Shown piece after piece: positions 48,276 through 57,687 of a DNA stretch of 58,501 bases (position 1 is its first letter; every line of letters starts with the position of its first letter). A program made the translations under genes and the position numbers. The stretch spans positions 1 to 58,501 of the forward strand of contig NZ_RHNQ01000005.1 of assembly GCF_003946275.1 (NCBI RefSeq). Reading direction: 5' to 3'. The notes beneath the pieces are model-generated. The model made no database searches and had not been told where the DNA came from. It saw only the letters and a list, made by a program, of their open reading frames with translations. This stretch comes from Loigolactobacillus backii (GTDB taxonomy: Bacteria > Bacillota > Bacilli > Lactobacillales > Lactobacillaceae).

Positions 48276-50269
48276 CGACAATTGCGCTATTTGGTAACCC
48301 TAATACTGGGAAAACAACCCTATTTAATCGCTTAACCGATTCCTACGCTTACATGGGAAATTGGAGCGGCGTAACGGTTGAAAAAAAAGTTGGTGCCATT
48401 AAAAATAGCCAGCTAGCCGTTGTCGACCTTCCCGGAGTTTATTCACTGAATCCGCTGACGAAGGATGAGGCCGTTGCAACTAATTTTTTACTTAACGAAC
48501 CACAAGACATCATCCTCAACGTAGCTAATGCGGCTCAGCTTAAACGTAACTTACTGCTTTCCATTGAGCTGCTCGAATTTGGTAAACCAACAATCATTGC
48601 CTTAAATATGATTGATAGTTTGCGCAAATTAGGCATCAGCTATAACCTTGATGTTTTACGTCATGCCTTTGGTTGTAATCTAGTCGCGACAAATGCTCGG
48701 GGTAATAAAGGTGTTCAGGATCTTAAGCAACAGTTCTTACAAGCTGAGCCTGATTTAACCCCCAATACATTTAAGCTAGAATATAGCTCGGCCATTCAAA
48801 CGGCAATTAAGCAGGCTGTTCGTGGCTTGCAACGTAACTATAATTTAGGTGAACAATTTGCCAGTTGGCTGGCCATTCAGTTTATGAACGCTAACAAGGC
48901 CGTAATTACCTATGCAAAAGAAAATAATCTGACGCCACTACTTAACCAACAGCCGTACTATGAGGCGCAACATTTTGCCGACAAAATTTATCAAGCGCGC
49001 TTGGAATTTATTGAGGCAACTTTAAAAGAAGCTCGCCAGCAGGCCCAAAATCCACGAATTACTGATATTACGGCTAAAATTGATCGGGTTGTAACCAATC
49101 CCGTACTTGGTTTACCAATCTTTGCCGGTATCTTCTTTCTAATGTTCAAATTAACCTTTGATTGGGTGGGAACGCCATTATCAAATATTTTAGATCAATT
49201 TATTTCTGGCCCACTTTCTAGTAGCGCCAATCAATTATTAACAACGCTGGGGGCACTCCCTTTTCTTCATTCTTTGATCGTTGATGGTATCATCGCCGGC
49301 GTTGGTGGTGTCCTGGTTTTTATGCCCCAAATTTTTATGTTATTTGCCTGTATTTCGATACTAGAGGATTCCGGCTACATGGCCCGTGCGGCCTTAGTAA
49401 TGGATAAATTAATGTCACTGGTTGGTTTAAATGGCAAGGCCTTTATCCCTTTAATTATCGGCTTTGGTTGCAATGTTCCAGGAATTATGGCGGCTCGGAC
49501 AATCGAACAACCTAAGGAACGGCTGATCACAACATTAATTTCACCCTATATGAGTTGTTCAGCGCGCTTGCCAATTTACAGTCTTTTCGTTGCCGCCTTT
49601 TTTAGTAAACACCAAGCAGCCATTGTTTTGTCGCTCTACTTTTTAGGAATTGCGGTTGCCTTAGTTTTGGCTAAAATTTACCAGAGTGTTTTCCATTCTG
49701 AAGAGACTTCCGTTTTTATGATTGAATTGCCGGAATACCATATGCCACAGGCCAACATTATTTTACAGGGAACGTGGGATAAGGGTAAGGGCTTTATTCA
49801 TAAAGCAGGTACCGTTATTTTTGGTGGGACTGTCATGATTTGGTTGCTTAGCTACCTTGGACCATCTGGTGTTGCTACAAACGTTGGGCAAAGTTTTTCG
49901 GCTTTGATCGGCCGTAGTTTGTTGCCCCTCTTCCATCCTATTGGCATCACCTCATGGGAAGCCATCAGCGCTATTTTAACTGGCGTTCTGGCCAAAGAGG
50001 TCGTTGGTTCAACACTAATGGTGCTTTACCATACTGCTGGCCGTTCAATGTTGGTTGCGGCGCTGGCTCACTTGTTTACCCCATTATCGGCCTACGCTTT
50101 TCTAGTTTTTATCTTGCTTTACATTCCCTGCTTTGCAACAATTGCTATTATCAAGGCAGAGACTGGCACATGGAAATGGGCCGCTTACTCAGTTGTTGTC
50201 AGTTTACTAGTTGCTTATGGTCTCGCCTTCTTCATTTATCAAGGTGGCTTACTTATCGGACTTCGCTGA
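48272..50269 (+). CDS. feoB: Ferrous iron transport protein B
   Basis: A 665-residue GTPase-coupled Fe(II) importer. The N-terminal G domain has GNPNTGKTTLFNRL (G1), the switch region MGNWSGVTVEKK, DLPGVYSL (G3) and ALNMID (G4). The membrane part has the two Gate motifs: GFGCNVPGIMAARTIE with SPYMSCSARLPIY, and later YIPCFATIAIIKAETG. Full length for Firmicutes. Translationally coupled to feoA and followed by a small Cys-rich membrane protein. Confidence 0.96.
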   Translation: MTTIALFGNPNTGKTTLFNRLTDSYAYMGNWSGVTVEKKVGAIKNSQLAVVDLPGVYSLNPLTKDEAVATNFLLNEPQDIILNVANAAQLKRNLLLSIELLEFGKPTIIALNMIDSLRKLGISYNLDVLRHAFGCNLVATNARGNKGVQDLKQQFLQAEPDLTPNTFKLEYSSAIQTAIKQAVRGLQRNYNLGEQFASWLAIQFMNANKAVITYAKENNLTPLLNQQPYYEAQHFADKIYQARLEFIEATLKEARQQAQNPRITDITAKIDRVVTNPVLGLPIFAGIFFLMFKLTFDWVGTPLSNILDQFISGPLSSSANQLLTTLGALPFLHSLIVDGIIAGVGGVLVFMPQIFMLFACISILEDSGYMARAALVMDKLMSLVGLNGKAFIPLIIGFGCNVPGIMAARTIEQPKERLITTLISPYMSCSARLPIYSLFVAAFFSKHQAAIVLSLYFLGIAVALVLAKIYQSVFHSEETSVFMIELPEYHMPQANIILQGTWDKGKGFIHKAGTVIFGGTVMIWLLSYLGPSGVATNVGQSFSALIGRSLLPLFHPIGITSWEAISAILTGVLAKEVVGSTLMVLYHTAGRSMLVAALAHLFTPLSAYAFLVFILLYIPCFATIAIIKAETGTWKWAAYSVVVSLLVAYGLAFFIYQGGLLIGLR

Positions 50270-50296
50270 TCAAACTAAAATGGAGGAAAATTAATT

Positions 50297-50461
50297 ATGG
50301 CTTTATTCGTTAATTTAGTTATCACGGCCGCAATTGTCGCAACTGCAGGTTGGCAAATTGTTAAGGTCTTACGTAAATCTAAACAAGGAAAATGCGCTGC
50401 TTGCGATTATAAATGTGCAGCAAAGAAAATGATGGTGGACGCCAAACGCCGCCCAAATTAA
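50297..50461 (+). CDS. FeoB-associated Cys-rich membrane protein
   Basis: A 54-residue protein: one membrane segment (VNLVITAAIVATAGWQIVKV) and a cysteine cluster GKCAACDYKCAAKK. This matches the small proteins often encoded after feoB in Firmicutes, possibly an iron chaperone or FeoC substitute. GGAGG lies 10 bp before the ATG, and the gene starts 27 bp after the feoB stop. Confidence 0.87.
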   Translation: MALFVNLVITAAIVATAGWQIVKVLRKSKQGKCAACDYKCAAKKMMVDAKRRPN

Positions 50462-50477
50462 TTGTGGCTGACAAGTT

Positions 50478-50535
50478 TTGAAAAGAATAAGCTAGTCAGA
50501 AAAGCACTAACAAAAATAAGTCTCAAACGTTGCTT
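50478..50535 (+). repeat. Decayed short-family fragment
   Basis: TTTTGAAAAGAATAAG, then GTCAGAAAAGCACTAACAAA and TCTCAAACG resemble the flank at 22325-22360. Confidence 0.4.
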
Positions 50536-50579
50536 AAAGAAATCAAAAATCACTAGTAAAACTTTTATGCCCACCAATT

Positions 50580-50618
50580 AAAGTGTGCTCAACTGAATTC
50601 AGTCGGCACACTTTTTTA
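50580..50618 (+). terminator. feo operon terminator
   Basis: AAAGTGTGC pairs with GCACACTTT; a T run follows. Confidence 0.85.
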
Positions 50619-50659
50619 TTTGCCTTAAAACTTTATAATAGTGCTAGGGAGCGTGCTGT

Positions 50660-51604
50660 ATGCTAAATTTAATCAAAACTAACGCAAATACTGCTTTTCC
50701 TGGATGCTATTTTTACGGCCGCTGGCTCTCTACTGGGCAGGAAAATTACACGACCAATCTTGGCGCCGGATTTTTTTGTCATGCTGTAAAGCCAACAAAA
50801 ATTGACCTGTATTTTATTCGCCAGACCACACCACAAGTTGTTGCTTGGCGCGTTAATAATCGGCCTTTCCACCGTGAGGTTATCAGTGACAAACCAATCA
50901 CACTCTATTTAGCAGCCGCTACTAATTTACAAGTTGTGATGTCCGGAAATACTGACCAGGCAAATGTTTGGACGAACACAGCAGGTTTTTCGCTAATCGC
51001 AATTAATAGTTCAGAACCGTTGCTGGCAGTAAAGCCCGGTGGCCCACGGTTCACATTTATCGGTGATTCTATTACTGCTGGTTGCTGGGTTGCCGGCAAA
51101 ACACCTGCAATTGACTATCGTGCTGAAACTAGCTACGCCGCTTTAACCGCCGAATATTTCGGCGCGCTTGATCAGCGAATTGCTTATAGTGCCGCTGGAA
51201 TTTGTCGGCCTGGTCAAGGCCACGTTCCAAGCGCGCTTGACTTTTATAACAAAATTAATTCGACAACGATGTGCCCAGTTCCCGCAAGCGATCTAATCAT
51301 CATTAACCTTGGCACTAACGATTGGCGACTTGAGCAAGTACAAGTTAAACGGGCCTTTGCTAAACTTTTAGATAACCTATGCCACCAATTTTCCCGGTCG
51401 CGCTTAGTCATTTTAATTTCCTTTAGCCAACGCTGTGCACCAACTATCCGGCAAGTTGGGCGTCACTACCAGGTGCAAATCATTGAAACTTCAGCTTGGA
51501 ATTTGACCTATACGGATCAAGTTCACCTTGATCAAAATGGCTCACAAATGGCTGCACAATGTTTAGTAGCAGCACTTCAACATAAATTTAAGTTTTTACA
51601 GTAA
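50660..51604 (+). CDS. SGNH/GDSL family hydrolase, possibly CE2-like esterase
   Basis: A 314-residue protein. Residues 1-130 form an apparent beta-sandwich domain, and from about 133 an SGNH hydrolase follows: block I FIGDSITAG with the nucleophile serine, block III NLGTNDW, and block V TDQVHLDQNG with the catalytic histidine. The two-domain order recalls carbohydrate esterase family 2 deacetylases. There is no signal peptide, so it is probably cytoplasmic. It is 13 bp upstream of glycerate kinase and probably cotranscribed. Confidence 0.82.
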   Translation: MLNLIKTNANTAFPGCYFYGRWLSTGQENYTTNLGAGFFCHAVKPTKIDLYFIRQTTPQVVAWRVNNRPFHREVISDKPITLYLAAATNLQVVMSGNTDQANVWTNTAGFSLIAINSSEPLLAVKPGGPRFTFIGDSITAGCWVAGKTPAIDYRAETSYAALTAEYFGALDQRIAYSAAGICRPGQGHVPSALDFYNKINSTTMCPVPASDLIIINLGTNDWRLEQVQVKRAFAKLLDNLCHQFSRSRLVILISFSQRCAPTIRQVGRHYQVQIIETSAWNLTYTDQVHLDQNGSQMAAQCLVAALQHKFKFLQ

Positions 51605-51617
51605 GGAGTATTTCTAG

Positions 51618-52736
51618 ATGACAAATATTTTAATTGCGGCTGACTCGTTTAAAGGCAGTGCGACTTCTCAAGAAATTGGTAATTACATCCAAACTGGCAT
51701 CCAACGTTTGGCCCCCAATGTTTCTACCACCATTTTACCAGTTGCTGATGGCGGTGAAGGCACCTTGGCAAGCCTTTTAAAGCAAGGTGGTACTTTAGAA
51801 ACAGCGACGGTTACTGGTCCGTTGGGAAAATCCGTAACTGCAAACTACGGCCGCTTAGATAATAAGACGGCCATTATTGAAGTCGCGCAAGTCCTAGGCC
51901 TTCCACTAGTTGGTCCAATTAAAAAACCATTTCAGGCAACCAGCTTTGGTCTCGGTGAATTAATCAAACTCGTTTTGAAACAGGATGTTCAACGCATTTA
52001 CATTGCACTAGGGGGTAGCGCAATCAATGATGCTGGTCTTGGAATGTTGCAAGCACTTGGTGGTCATTTCACTGACAAATACGGACAAGAAGTTGGCCCG
52101 GGACTGACTGGCCTACAACAATTAGCCCAAATTGATTTAAGCCAACTTGATCCGCGCCTTCAACAAATCACAATTACCGGCCTCAGTGATGTGACAAATC
52201 CCCTCACCGGTAAAAATGGTGCTACTTTTGTTTATGGCCGCCAAAAAGGCCTGACGCGGGAACAACTACCACAATGTGATCAACTAGTGGCCAACTTTGC
52301 TAAACTTGCAAGCCGCGCGACAAACACACAAAAACAGGCCATCCCTGGAGCTGGGGCCGCTGGTGGCCTTGGTTTTGCTCTACTTACGTTCACTCACGCT
52401 ACCTTAAGATCAGGGGCACAGGAAATTCTCCGCTTACTTGATTTTAAAACGGCAGCCAGTACCGCCGATCTGGTAATCACCGGTGAAGGCCGGATGGATG
52501 GCCAATCACAAAATGGTAAGTTACCACTAATTGTTAGTCAAATCGCTAAAGAGTTCCAAAAGCCAGTCATCGCAATTGTCGGTAGTCGTGCGTTCGACCT
52601 CAAACAACCAACAACCATTGATTTGATCATTAGCACTGTTATTGAACCACAAAGCTTAGAAAAAACGATTGCGCAAACAAAGTCGCTTGTGACTTTGGCC
52701 GGTGAAAACGCCTGGCGTGCTTTTAATCTTAAGTAA
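51618..52736 (+). CDS. Glycerate kinase
   Basis: A 372-residue kinase of the GarK/GlxK family, phosphorylating D-glycerate to 2-phosphoglycerate. Signatures are ILIAADSFKGSATSQEIGNY, PVADGGEGTLASLL, IALGGSAINDAGLGMLQALGG, PGAGAAGGLGFALL and VITGEGRMDGQS. AAGGAG precedes the ATG. Length is normal. With the esterase upstream it may serve use of an acylated sugar or glycerate compound; that is inference. Confidence 0.95.
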   Translation: MTNILIAADSFKGSATSQEIGNYIQTGIQRLAPNVSTTILPVADGGEGTLASLLKQGGTLETATVTGPLGKSVTANYGRLDNKTAIIEVAQVLGLPLVGPIKKPFQATSFGLGELIKLVLKQDVQRIYIALGGSAINDAGLGMLQALGGHFTDKYGQEVGPGLTGLQQLAQIDLSQLDPRLQQITITGLSDVTNPLTGKNGATFVYGRQKGLTREQLPQCDQLVANFAKLASRATNTQKQAIPGAGAAGGLGFALLTFTHATLRSGAQEILRLLDFKTAASTADLVITGEGRMDGQSQNGKLPLIVSQIAKEFQKPVIAIVGSRAFDLKQPTTIDLIISTVIEPQSLEKTIAQTKSLVTLAGENAWRAFNLK

Positions 52737-52823
52737 CATCTTTAGGTTAATTTACTTGAGCTCACAATTAAATTGTGTAAAATTGACTTTAAGTATAATT
52801 TATTTAAAAAGGAGCTTCGGCTA

Positions 52824-53282
52824 ATGACTGAACCAATCTTGCTTGATGAACAACTGTGCTTTGCTGTTTACCGAGCCCAAAAACAATTCAATAAATATTA
52901 CACGTTCGCGTTGGCTCCATTTCAGTTAACTTACCCCCAGTACATTGTGCTACTAACACTTTGGGAGCATAAAACGTTAACGGTTAACGATCTTGGCCAC
53001 TACCTTCATCTTGATAGTGGTACACTAACGCCACTTCTAAAACGTTTAGAAAAGGATGGTTGGGTCAACCGCAAACGTGATAAAGTTGATGAACGGCGGG
53101 TTATTATCACGTTAACTGCTAAGGCGCAACAACAACGTAATGTTATTTTTGACCGTGTTAATAGCTGCCAAGAAAAATTAGGCTTTAGTTACGATGAATA
53201 TAAACAACTCATGACTGCTGCTAACCAAATTACCGAGCACTTGACTAACTTCACTAATAAGGCGACAACTTTACAGCATTAA
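52824..53282 (+). CDS. MarR family regulator, OhrR-like
   Basis: A 152-residue winged-helix repressor. The N-terminal LLDEQLCFAVYRAQ places Cys12 where OhrR has its peroxide-sensing cysteine. The DNA-binding part is TVNDLGHYLHLDSGTLTPLL, then KRDKVDERRVIITLT. OhrR normally represses ohr, an organic-hydroperoxide reductase, but no ohr gene is in the window. AAGGAG lies 9 bp before the ATG. Another peroxide sensor would complement perR. Confidence 0.87.
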   Translation: MTEPILLDEQLCFAVYRAQKQFNKYYTFALAPFQLTYPQYIVLLTLWEHKTLTVNDLGHYLHLDSGTLTPLLKRLEKDGWVNRKRDKVDERRVIITLTAKAQQQRNVIFDRVNSCQEKLGFSYDEYKQLMTAANQITEHLTNFTNKATTLQH

Positions 53283-53290
53283 ATTTAATC

Positions 53291-53335
53291 AAATACGGGA
53301 TAGCCAATGGAACAAGCCATTGCTGTCCCGTATTT
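53291..53335 (+). terminator. Hairpin after the OhrR-like gene
   Basis: AATACGGGATAGC pairs with GCTGTCCCGTATT, with an inner CAATGG/CCATTG. The T run is short, so termination may be partial. Confidence 0.6.
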
Positions 53336-53396
53336 GAATTACTTGCCGTGTTACATTTTAAGATGCTTATATTCGTTTCACCAAAGAAGGCCGATT

Positions 53397-54242
53397 ATGT
53401 TCAAAAAAATTTTTGCCGGGCTGTTTATTGTTTGCTTATTAACCTTGACGGGCTACTCACTTTACGTTGATCATACAGCGACCAACCAACCGCAAACACC
53501 AACCACGATTAATAAGGACTTCCAAGCATCCGCAACCCCCACGCTTTTCGTTCACGGCTGGTTAGGTGGTGGCTTCACCTTTAATCCAATGATCAACCAA
53601 TTGGCCGCCAAGCATGCTGGTGGTAAAGTCATGACTGTAACTGTTAGTACAACCGGCCCAATTAATTATTACGGTCATTTAAATAAAAAAATGGCTAACC
53701 CAATTATTCAGATCGTTTTTAAGCGCAATTCCAGCTTCTACCGTCAAGAAGCACATTGGCTGCAGCAAATCCTTGTGACGTTACACAAACGCTATGGTGT
53801 CACTAGCTATAATGCTGTTGGCCATTCTTGGGGTGGCAACGCACTTGTCAACCAGCTTTTATTGGATTCCAACGCAAGTACACCAAAATTGCACACCTTA
53901 GTTTTACTTGGTGCACCAATTGATGGCGCCATGCACGAAGGGACTCCTTTCGCAACCAATAATCGGCCAACGCGCCAATCCAAAAACTACCGCCGTTTAG
54001 TGGCTCGCAAATCCGTGTTGAAACGTAATCGAGCAATTCGGATTTTCAACGTTTACAGTACTTTAGACGGTAAATTAACAGATGGTGCCGGTGCCAATAC
54101 TCAAGCTCAAGCAATGCGCTATCTCGTGCAAGGCCAGGTTGAACACTATCAAGAACAAAAGTTAGCCGATCTAACCCACAGTCAGTTGCACTCAAAAGGT
54201 ACCGTGACCAATCTTATTGCTCACGACTTGTGGCAGCATTGA
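53397..54242 (+). CDS. Secreted alpha/beta hydrolase, DUF915 family
   Basis: A 281-residue protein with an N-terminal signal or anchor segment (FKKIFAGLFIVCLLTLTGYS). The hydrolase part has FVHGWLGGG (oxyanion region), the nucleophile elbow NAVGHSWGGNALVNQLL with the serine in GHSWG, and a late histidine in LTHSQLHSKG. It matches DUF915 lipase/esterase-like proteins common in lactobacilli. The start at 53397 has AAGAAGG 6 bp upstream. Confidence 0.9.
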   Translation: MFKKIFAGLFIVCLLTLTGYSLYVDHTATNQPQTPTTINKDFQASATPTLFVHGWLGGGFTFNPMINQLAAKHAGGKVMTVTVSTTGPINYYGHLNKKMANPIIQIVFKRNSSFYRQEAHWLQQILVTLHKRYGVTSYNAVGHSWGGNALVNQLLLDSNASTPKLHTLVLLGAPIDGAMHEGTPFATNNRPTRQSKNYRRLVARKSVLKRNRAIRIFNVYSTLDGKLTDGAGANTQAQAMRYLVQGQVEHYQEQKLADLTHSQLHSKGTVTNLIAHDLWQH

Positions 54243-54290
54243 TCAACGTCGTAAAAATTAATTAACTTGTAAAATCTAAATAACTACATT

Positions 54291-54329
54291 AAGTGTGCCT
54301 GCAGCTGTAAAATCTGGGCACTTTATTTT
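54291..54329 (+). terminator. Terminator of the DUF915 gene
   Basis: AAGTGTGCC pairs with GGGCACTT (one bulge) and TATTTT follows. Confidence 0.7.
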
Positions 54330-54486
54330 GGTACGCGCTAGTCTACTGCTGTAATATTCGGCCGCCAATTCGTAAAGTAGGCCGTTATTTTTCGCATTAA
54401 TTTAACAATTAATCCAAAATCAGGTAAACTATTAGAAAAGCCGAACTTAAAAGGCTAAAAATAAACATAAAAATGAGGTGGCAAAG

Positions 54487-54978
54487 GTGGCAGAATTAAC
54501 GATCAGCCAACTAGCAGATTATTTAGAAGAAAACAGTGACGCAATCAAGGCCGGTGATGAGTCATTTAACGCCGCACAAATTTATCAAGCAATTGATAGT
54601 CTTGCTATTTTACAAAAACCCATTCAAGATTATTTTGCAATGAGCGAAGATAGTTATTACGACAGTGAATCCGACCACTTATTAACCTTACAAAATGGGC
54701 AACAACCATTAGGTGACTTAAGTGATCGCGTTATCGTAACCCATACAGATGGCGCAGTAACAGACGGTGAATTGAACTATACGTACGCACACGAAAATGT
54801 GGTTGCAACTGACTACGATGTTCAAACCGACTTGCACATTTTAACTTACGGCTTTGAAGTTGTTGGTGCAACTGATCAGTTAGATCATAAGTTAGTTCAA
54901 AAAACTTTGGCTAAAGATGCTGTTTTAAGTTTTGGTCTTGCTGCTCACGCCATTGAAAAATGGGCGGCTACTAAATAA
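54487..54978 (+). CDS. Hypothetical protein, 163 residues, acidic
   Basis: I do not recognise a family. The protein is acidic, starts MAELTISQLADYLEENSDAI with a helical N-terminus, and has a beta-rich middle (DHLLTLQNGQQPL, RVIVTHTDGAVTDGELNY). No membrane segment, signal or cysteine. I chose the GTG at 54487 because GAGGTGG precedes it by about 8 bp; an in-frame GTG three codons earlier overlaps that site. Monocistronic with its own terminator. Confidence 0.72.
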   Translation: MAELTISQLADYLEENSDAIKAGDESFNAAQIYQAIDSLAILQKPIQDYFAMSEDSYYDSESDHLLTLQNGQQPLGDLSDRVIVTHTDGAVTDGELNYTYAHENVVATDYDVQTDLHILTYGFEVVGATDQLDHKLVQKTLAKDAVLSFGLAAHAIEKWAATK

Positions 54979-55002
54979 GTGTTCATTTCTAGTGAAAATA
55001 AA

Positions 55003-55048
55003 AAATGAGGGGTTACCGACAAGTTGATTGTCCGTGGCCCCTCATTTT
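55003..55048 (+). terminator. Terminator of the 163-residue hypothetical gene
   Basis: AAAATGAGGGGTTACCGACAA pairs with the later arm ending GGCCCCTCATTTT. Confidence 0.85.
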
Positions 55049-55097
55049 AATTTTACGGATACTAAAAAATCTAAGCCGACTTGAACCAAACTGCTCT

Positions 55098-55226
55098 AAT
55101 GGGAGTAGGGCCAAAGTCGGTTTTAAGTTTACTGCGTAACGTAAGCTAATTTAATAACTGTACTATAAATTAGCTGTAGTTAGGCACGTGAACCCAGACT
55201 TTTGGCCCATGTTCTAGAGTAATGAT
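55098..55226 (+). repeat. Hairpin-family repeat, full copy
   Basis: It matches 12787-12922 along its length. The central stem AGCTAATTTA (55144-55153) with TAAATTAGCT (55166-55175) differs from the other copy by paired changes. A further stem, GAGACCAGGATTT with ATCCCGGCCTC (55239-55265), probably a terminator for both sides, follows it. Confidence 0.85.
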
Positions 55227-55263
55227 CAAAAATAATAAGAGACCAGGATTTTTATCCCGGCCT

Positions 55264-55560
55264 CTATTCTGCCAATTTATAATGAATCATGATTACATCA
55301 CTATCTTCTAAAGCCTCTAAGCGGTGGGCCTCATTAGGTAACATGACAACAACTTTTCCAGGGTAAATTTCAGTTTTATCGTTGGCCGTCGCAAAGACCA
55401 CCCGCCCGTGAACAGGAACAACCGTCACAGTCATAGCCGATTTTTGCATTGGGATAACTGTTTGCCCTGCCAAGTGTAAGTGAGTAATCACCTGCTTTTT
55501 CTCTTTTAATAAAGGTTCTGCTTGCGTGTCTAACTGGTCATTTGCCAGTAAGATTTTCAT
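55264..55560 (-). CDS. Small cupin-domain protein
   Basis: A 98-residue single-domain cupin: THLHLAGQTVIPMQKSAMT, then VPVHGRVVFAT, PGKVVVMLPNEAHRLEAL and a final strand. One metal histidine lies in THLHLAG and another in EAHR, so a metal may be bound. The start at 55560 has GAGGAG about 9 bp upstream. Function unknown; possibly sugar or small-molecule binding. Confidence 0.82.
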   Translation of the reverse strand: MKILLANDQLDTQAEPLLKEKKQVITHLHLAGQTVIPMQKSAMTVTVVPVHGRVVFATANDKTEIYPGKVVVMLPNEAHRLEALEDSDVIMIHYKLAE

Positions 55561-55786
55561 GATGCTAGGCTCCTCGTTAATTGATTTAAAAGCTATCTTC
55601 ATTTATTTAGAATGAAATCACCCTTATCATACGCTTTCAAAACATAATTTTCACCTTTAGTTTTAAAAGCACGGGCCAAAAATTATTGTTGCAAATACCT
55701 TCATACAACTGCAAAATATTAATCAACTAGAAAGTTATCCGTAAATTAACTTTTACTAATATTTTCTGATTACTTTGGCCTAAATG

Positions 55787-55827
55787 TGCTTGAAAAAGCA
55801 ATCTTTCAACCATTCTCTAGCCTTACT
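55787..55827 (+). repeat. Short-family end fragment
   Basis: GTGCTTGAAAAAGCAATC and TCAACCATTCTCTAGCC resemble left and right ends of the short family. The remainder of 55561-55957 contains no gene. Confidence 0.45.
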
Positions 55828-55957
55828 TAAGCTTACTTTATTGAAGAACGGCATAAACTTATTTTTCTGGTAAACCTTTGGTAACCTATAAGCACCCTTA
55901 TAAAATAGAATTAGAACACTTTTTCGAACCGTACCCGGTCACTTTTTTGGTATTAAA

Positions 55958-56182
55958 TTAAGAAACGCCTACACGCTCTAATAAATGTTTGGTTTTCAAA
56001 AATAAGCGTTTAATTCGAATCGCTATCTGCAGTAGAAGAGTCAGAAAATTACCAATAAATGTGATTATGATCCCACCTAAAAAAATAATAGCAGAAATAA
56101 ACCATTCAAATAAAATACCCGCCGAAACGTAAACTACTCCGGCTGCTATAAGAATCAATAGTACAAGTGCAATCGTATCCAT
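55958..56182 (-). CDS. Small membrane protein, 74 residues
   Basis: Two long hydrophobic stretches (ALVLLILIAAGVVYVSAGIL, AIIFLGGIIITFIGNFLTLL) are followed by an amphipathic basic tail, IRIKRLFLKTKHLLERVGVS. I do not recognise a family. GGGGG lies about 10 bp before the chosen ATG at 56182; the frame extends ten codons further upstream. Confidence 0.65.
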   Translation of the reverse strand: MDTIALVLLILIAAGVVYVSAGILFEWFISAIIFLGGIIITFIGNFLTLLLQIAIRIKRLFLKTKHLLERVGVS

Positions 56183-56358
56183 TTTAAGTTGACCCCCTAT
56201 CTGCATTAACAAATTCAGTATAACGCGAAATTAACTAATAGTAACATAAAGCGCTTATTCTGACTACTACCTCTAATCTAAAACTAATCAGAATAACGTG
56301 TGATCAGTAAGAATTTTTAATTGTAAAGTAGCATTTAACCACTTTTTTCAAACGTACA

Positions 56359-56703
56359 TTAACTACTTTTAACTGGCTTTTTAACTAGCGGTCGTAAGTT
56401 TAAAACGACAACACCTGCAATCACTAACAAAAAGCCAGCCAACTTAATTAAGGTCACTGATTCATGAAGAAACACAACGCCAATAATGGCAGTTAAGGCC
56501 GTCCCGCCGCCGGACCAAATTGCATAACCAGTGCTTAAGGCAATTTTTTCCAAGGCTAGCGATAAACTATAAAGTGAAATAAAATAAGCTACGATGCCAA
56601 GGACAGAAGGCACCAATACTGTAAATCCCTGTGCATATTTCATCATGGCCGTTCCAAAGATTTCGCCAAAAATAGAAACAACTAAAGCCAAATAAGAGCG
56701 CAC
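56359..56703 (-). CDS. SMR family multidrug efflux subunit (second of pair)
   Basis: A 114-residue four-segment small multidrug resistance protein. SIFGEIFGTAMMKYAQGF contains the membrane-embedded glutamate in segment 1, and YAIWSGGGTALTAIIGV is the typical third-segment motif. GTG start after GGGGTG. It is 15 bp downstream of a second SMR gene; such pairs (EbrAB, YkkCD type) work as heterodimers. Confidence 0.92.
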   Translation of the reverse strand: MRSYLALVVSIFGEIFGTAMMKYAQGFTVLVPSVLGIVAYFISLYSLSLALEKIALSTGYAIWSGGGTALTAIIGVVFLHESVTLIKLAGFLLVIAGVVVLNLRPLVKKPVKSS

Positions 56704-56718
56704 TTAAATCACCCCTTT

Positions 56719-57033
56719 TTATAAATTAAGAAGTATGGCACCAGCAATAATTAAAAGAACACCGATAATTTTATTGCGTGTTACTGCTTCTTTGTAAAGA
56801 ACAACGCCTAATACTGAAGTAAACAGTGTGCCAATGCCGGCCCATAACGCGTAAGCCACACCCAATTGCAATTGCTCTAGCGCAACTGATAACAAGAAAA
56901 AGGTTATCCCGTAACCAACAATAACTATTAGAGTTGGCCCTAACCGTTTAAAACCATCCGTCATTTTCAAAAGTGAGCTACTCACAATCTCAGCCAAAAT
57001 GGCAACGGCCAAATAACCGTATGCTAAAAGCAT
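56719..57033 (-). CDS. SMR family multidrug efflux subunit (first of pair)
   Basis: A 104-residue four-segment SMR protein: AILAEIVSSSLLKMTDGF carries the conserved glutamate, and YALWAGIGTLFTSVLGVVLY is the segment 3-4 motif. I use the ATG at 57033 with GGAGGT 6 bp upstream. With the next gene it probably makes a heterodimeric cation/proton antiporter or guanidinium exporter. No guanidine riboswitch is visible upstream. Confidence 0.92.
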   Translation of the reverse strand: MLLAYGYLAVAILAEIVSSSLLKMTDGFKRLGPTLIVIVGYGITFFLLSVALEQLQLGVAYALWAGIGTLFTSVLGVVLYKEAVTRNKIIGVLLIIAGAILLNL

Positions 57034-57192
57034 TAAGCCACCTCCCAACATAAATTTGGCTCACTCATCGTTTGGTCAATAAATTTACCCAATGTCTGGT
57101 ATACCACAAAATAATCCCAATACTCAAGCTTGTCACCACTAAACTTAATGATCATAATAGTGATACAAAACAAAAAGGAATGACACAATATA

Positions 57193-57687
57193 ATGCAAAT
57201 TAATTTTCGAATTGCCCAACAAAAAGATCTCCCTTTTATTGTACAAACTTACAATCAAACAATTCCTGGACGCCAGGCCACCGCAGATGTTGAACCCGTT
57301 ACCGTGGAAGAACGGCAAACTTGGTTTGATAGCTACAATGAGCGGCGACCAATTTGGCTAATAGAAAGTAATTCTCAACCTGCTGGCTGGATTGCACTTG
57401 AGGATTTTTATGGTCGTCCGGCTTACCGACACACAGTTGAACTAAGCCTTTACATTGCCGATGGGTTTCGCGGCCAGCACTTAGGCCAAAAATCCCTAGA
57501 ATTTGTGGAAGGCCAATGTCCCGCATTAAAGATTAACACGATTGTTACTTTCATTTTTGGGCACAACAAACCAAGTTTGAGCCTTTTTAAGAAAAACGGT
57601 TTCGTTACTTGGGGGCACTTACCGCGCGTTGCTGAGATGGATAAGATTGAGCGCGATTTGGATATTCTTGGCAAACGAATTTACTAG
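57193..57687 (+). CDS. GNAT family N-acetyltransferase
   Basis: A 164-residue acetyltransferase, closest in look to the phosphinothricin/methionine-sulfoximine (Pat/MddA-like) group. PFIVQTYNQTIPGRQATAD and RPIWLIESNSQPAGWIAL precede the acetyl-CoA loop VELSLYIADGFRGQHLGQKS. Ribosome-binding site weak. Substrate unknown; Pat-like members acetylate amino-acid analogues. Confidence 0.88.
   Translation: MQINFRIAQQKDLPFIVQTYNQTIPGRQATADVEPVTVEERQTWFDSYNERRPIWLIESNSQPAGWIALEDFYGRPAYRHTVELSLYIADGFRGQHLGQKSLEFVEGQCPALKINTIVTFIFGHNKPSLSLFKKNGFVTWGHLPRVAEMDKIERDLDILGKRIY

Noticed and set aside
56719-57033. Guanidine riboswitch upstream of the SMR pair
   Set aside because: The 140-bp upstream region shows no ykkC-type aptamer motifs or terminator.
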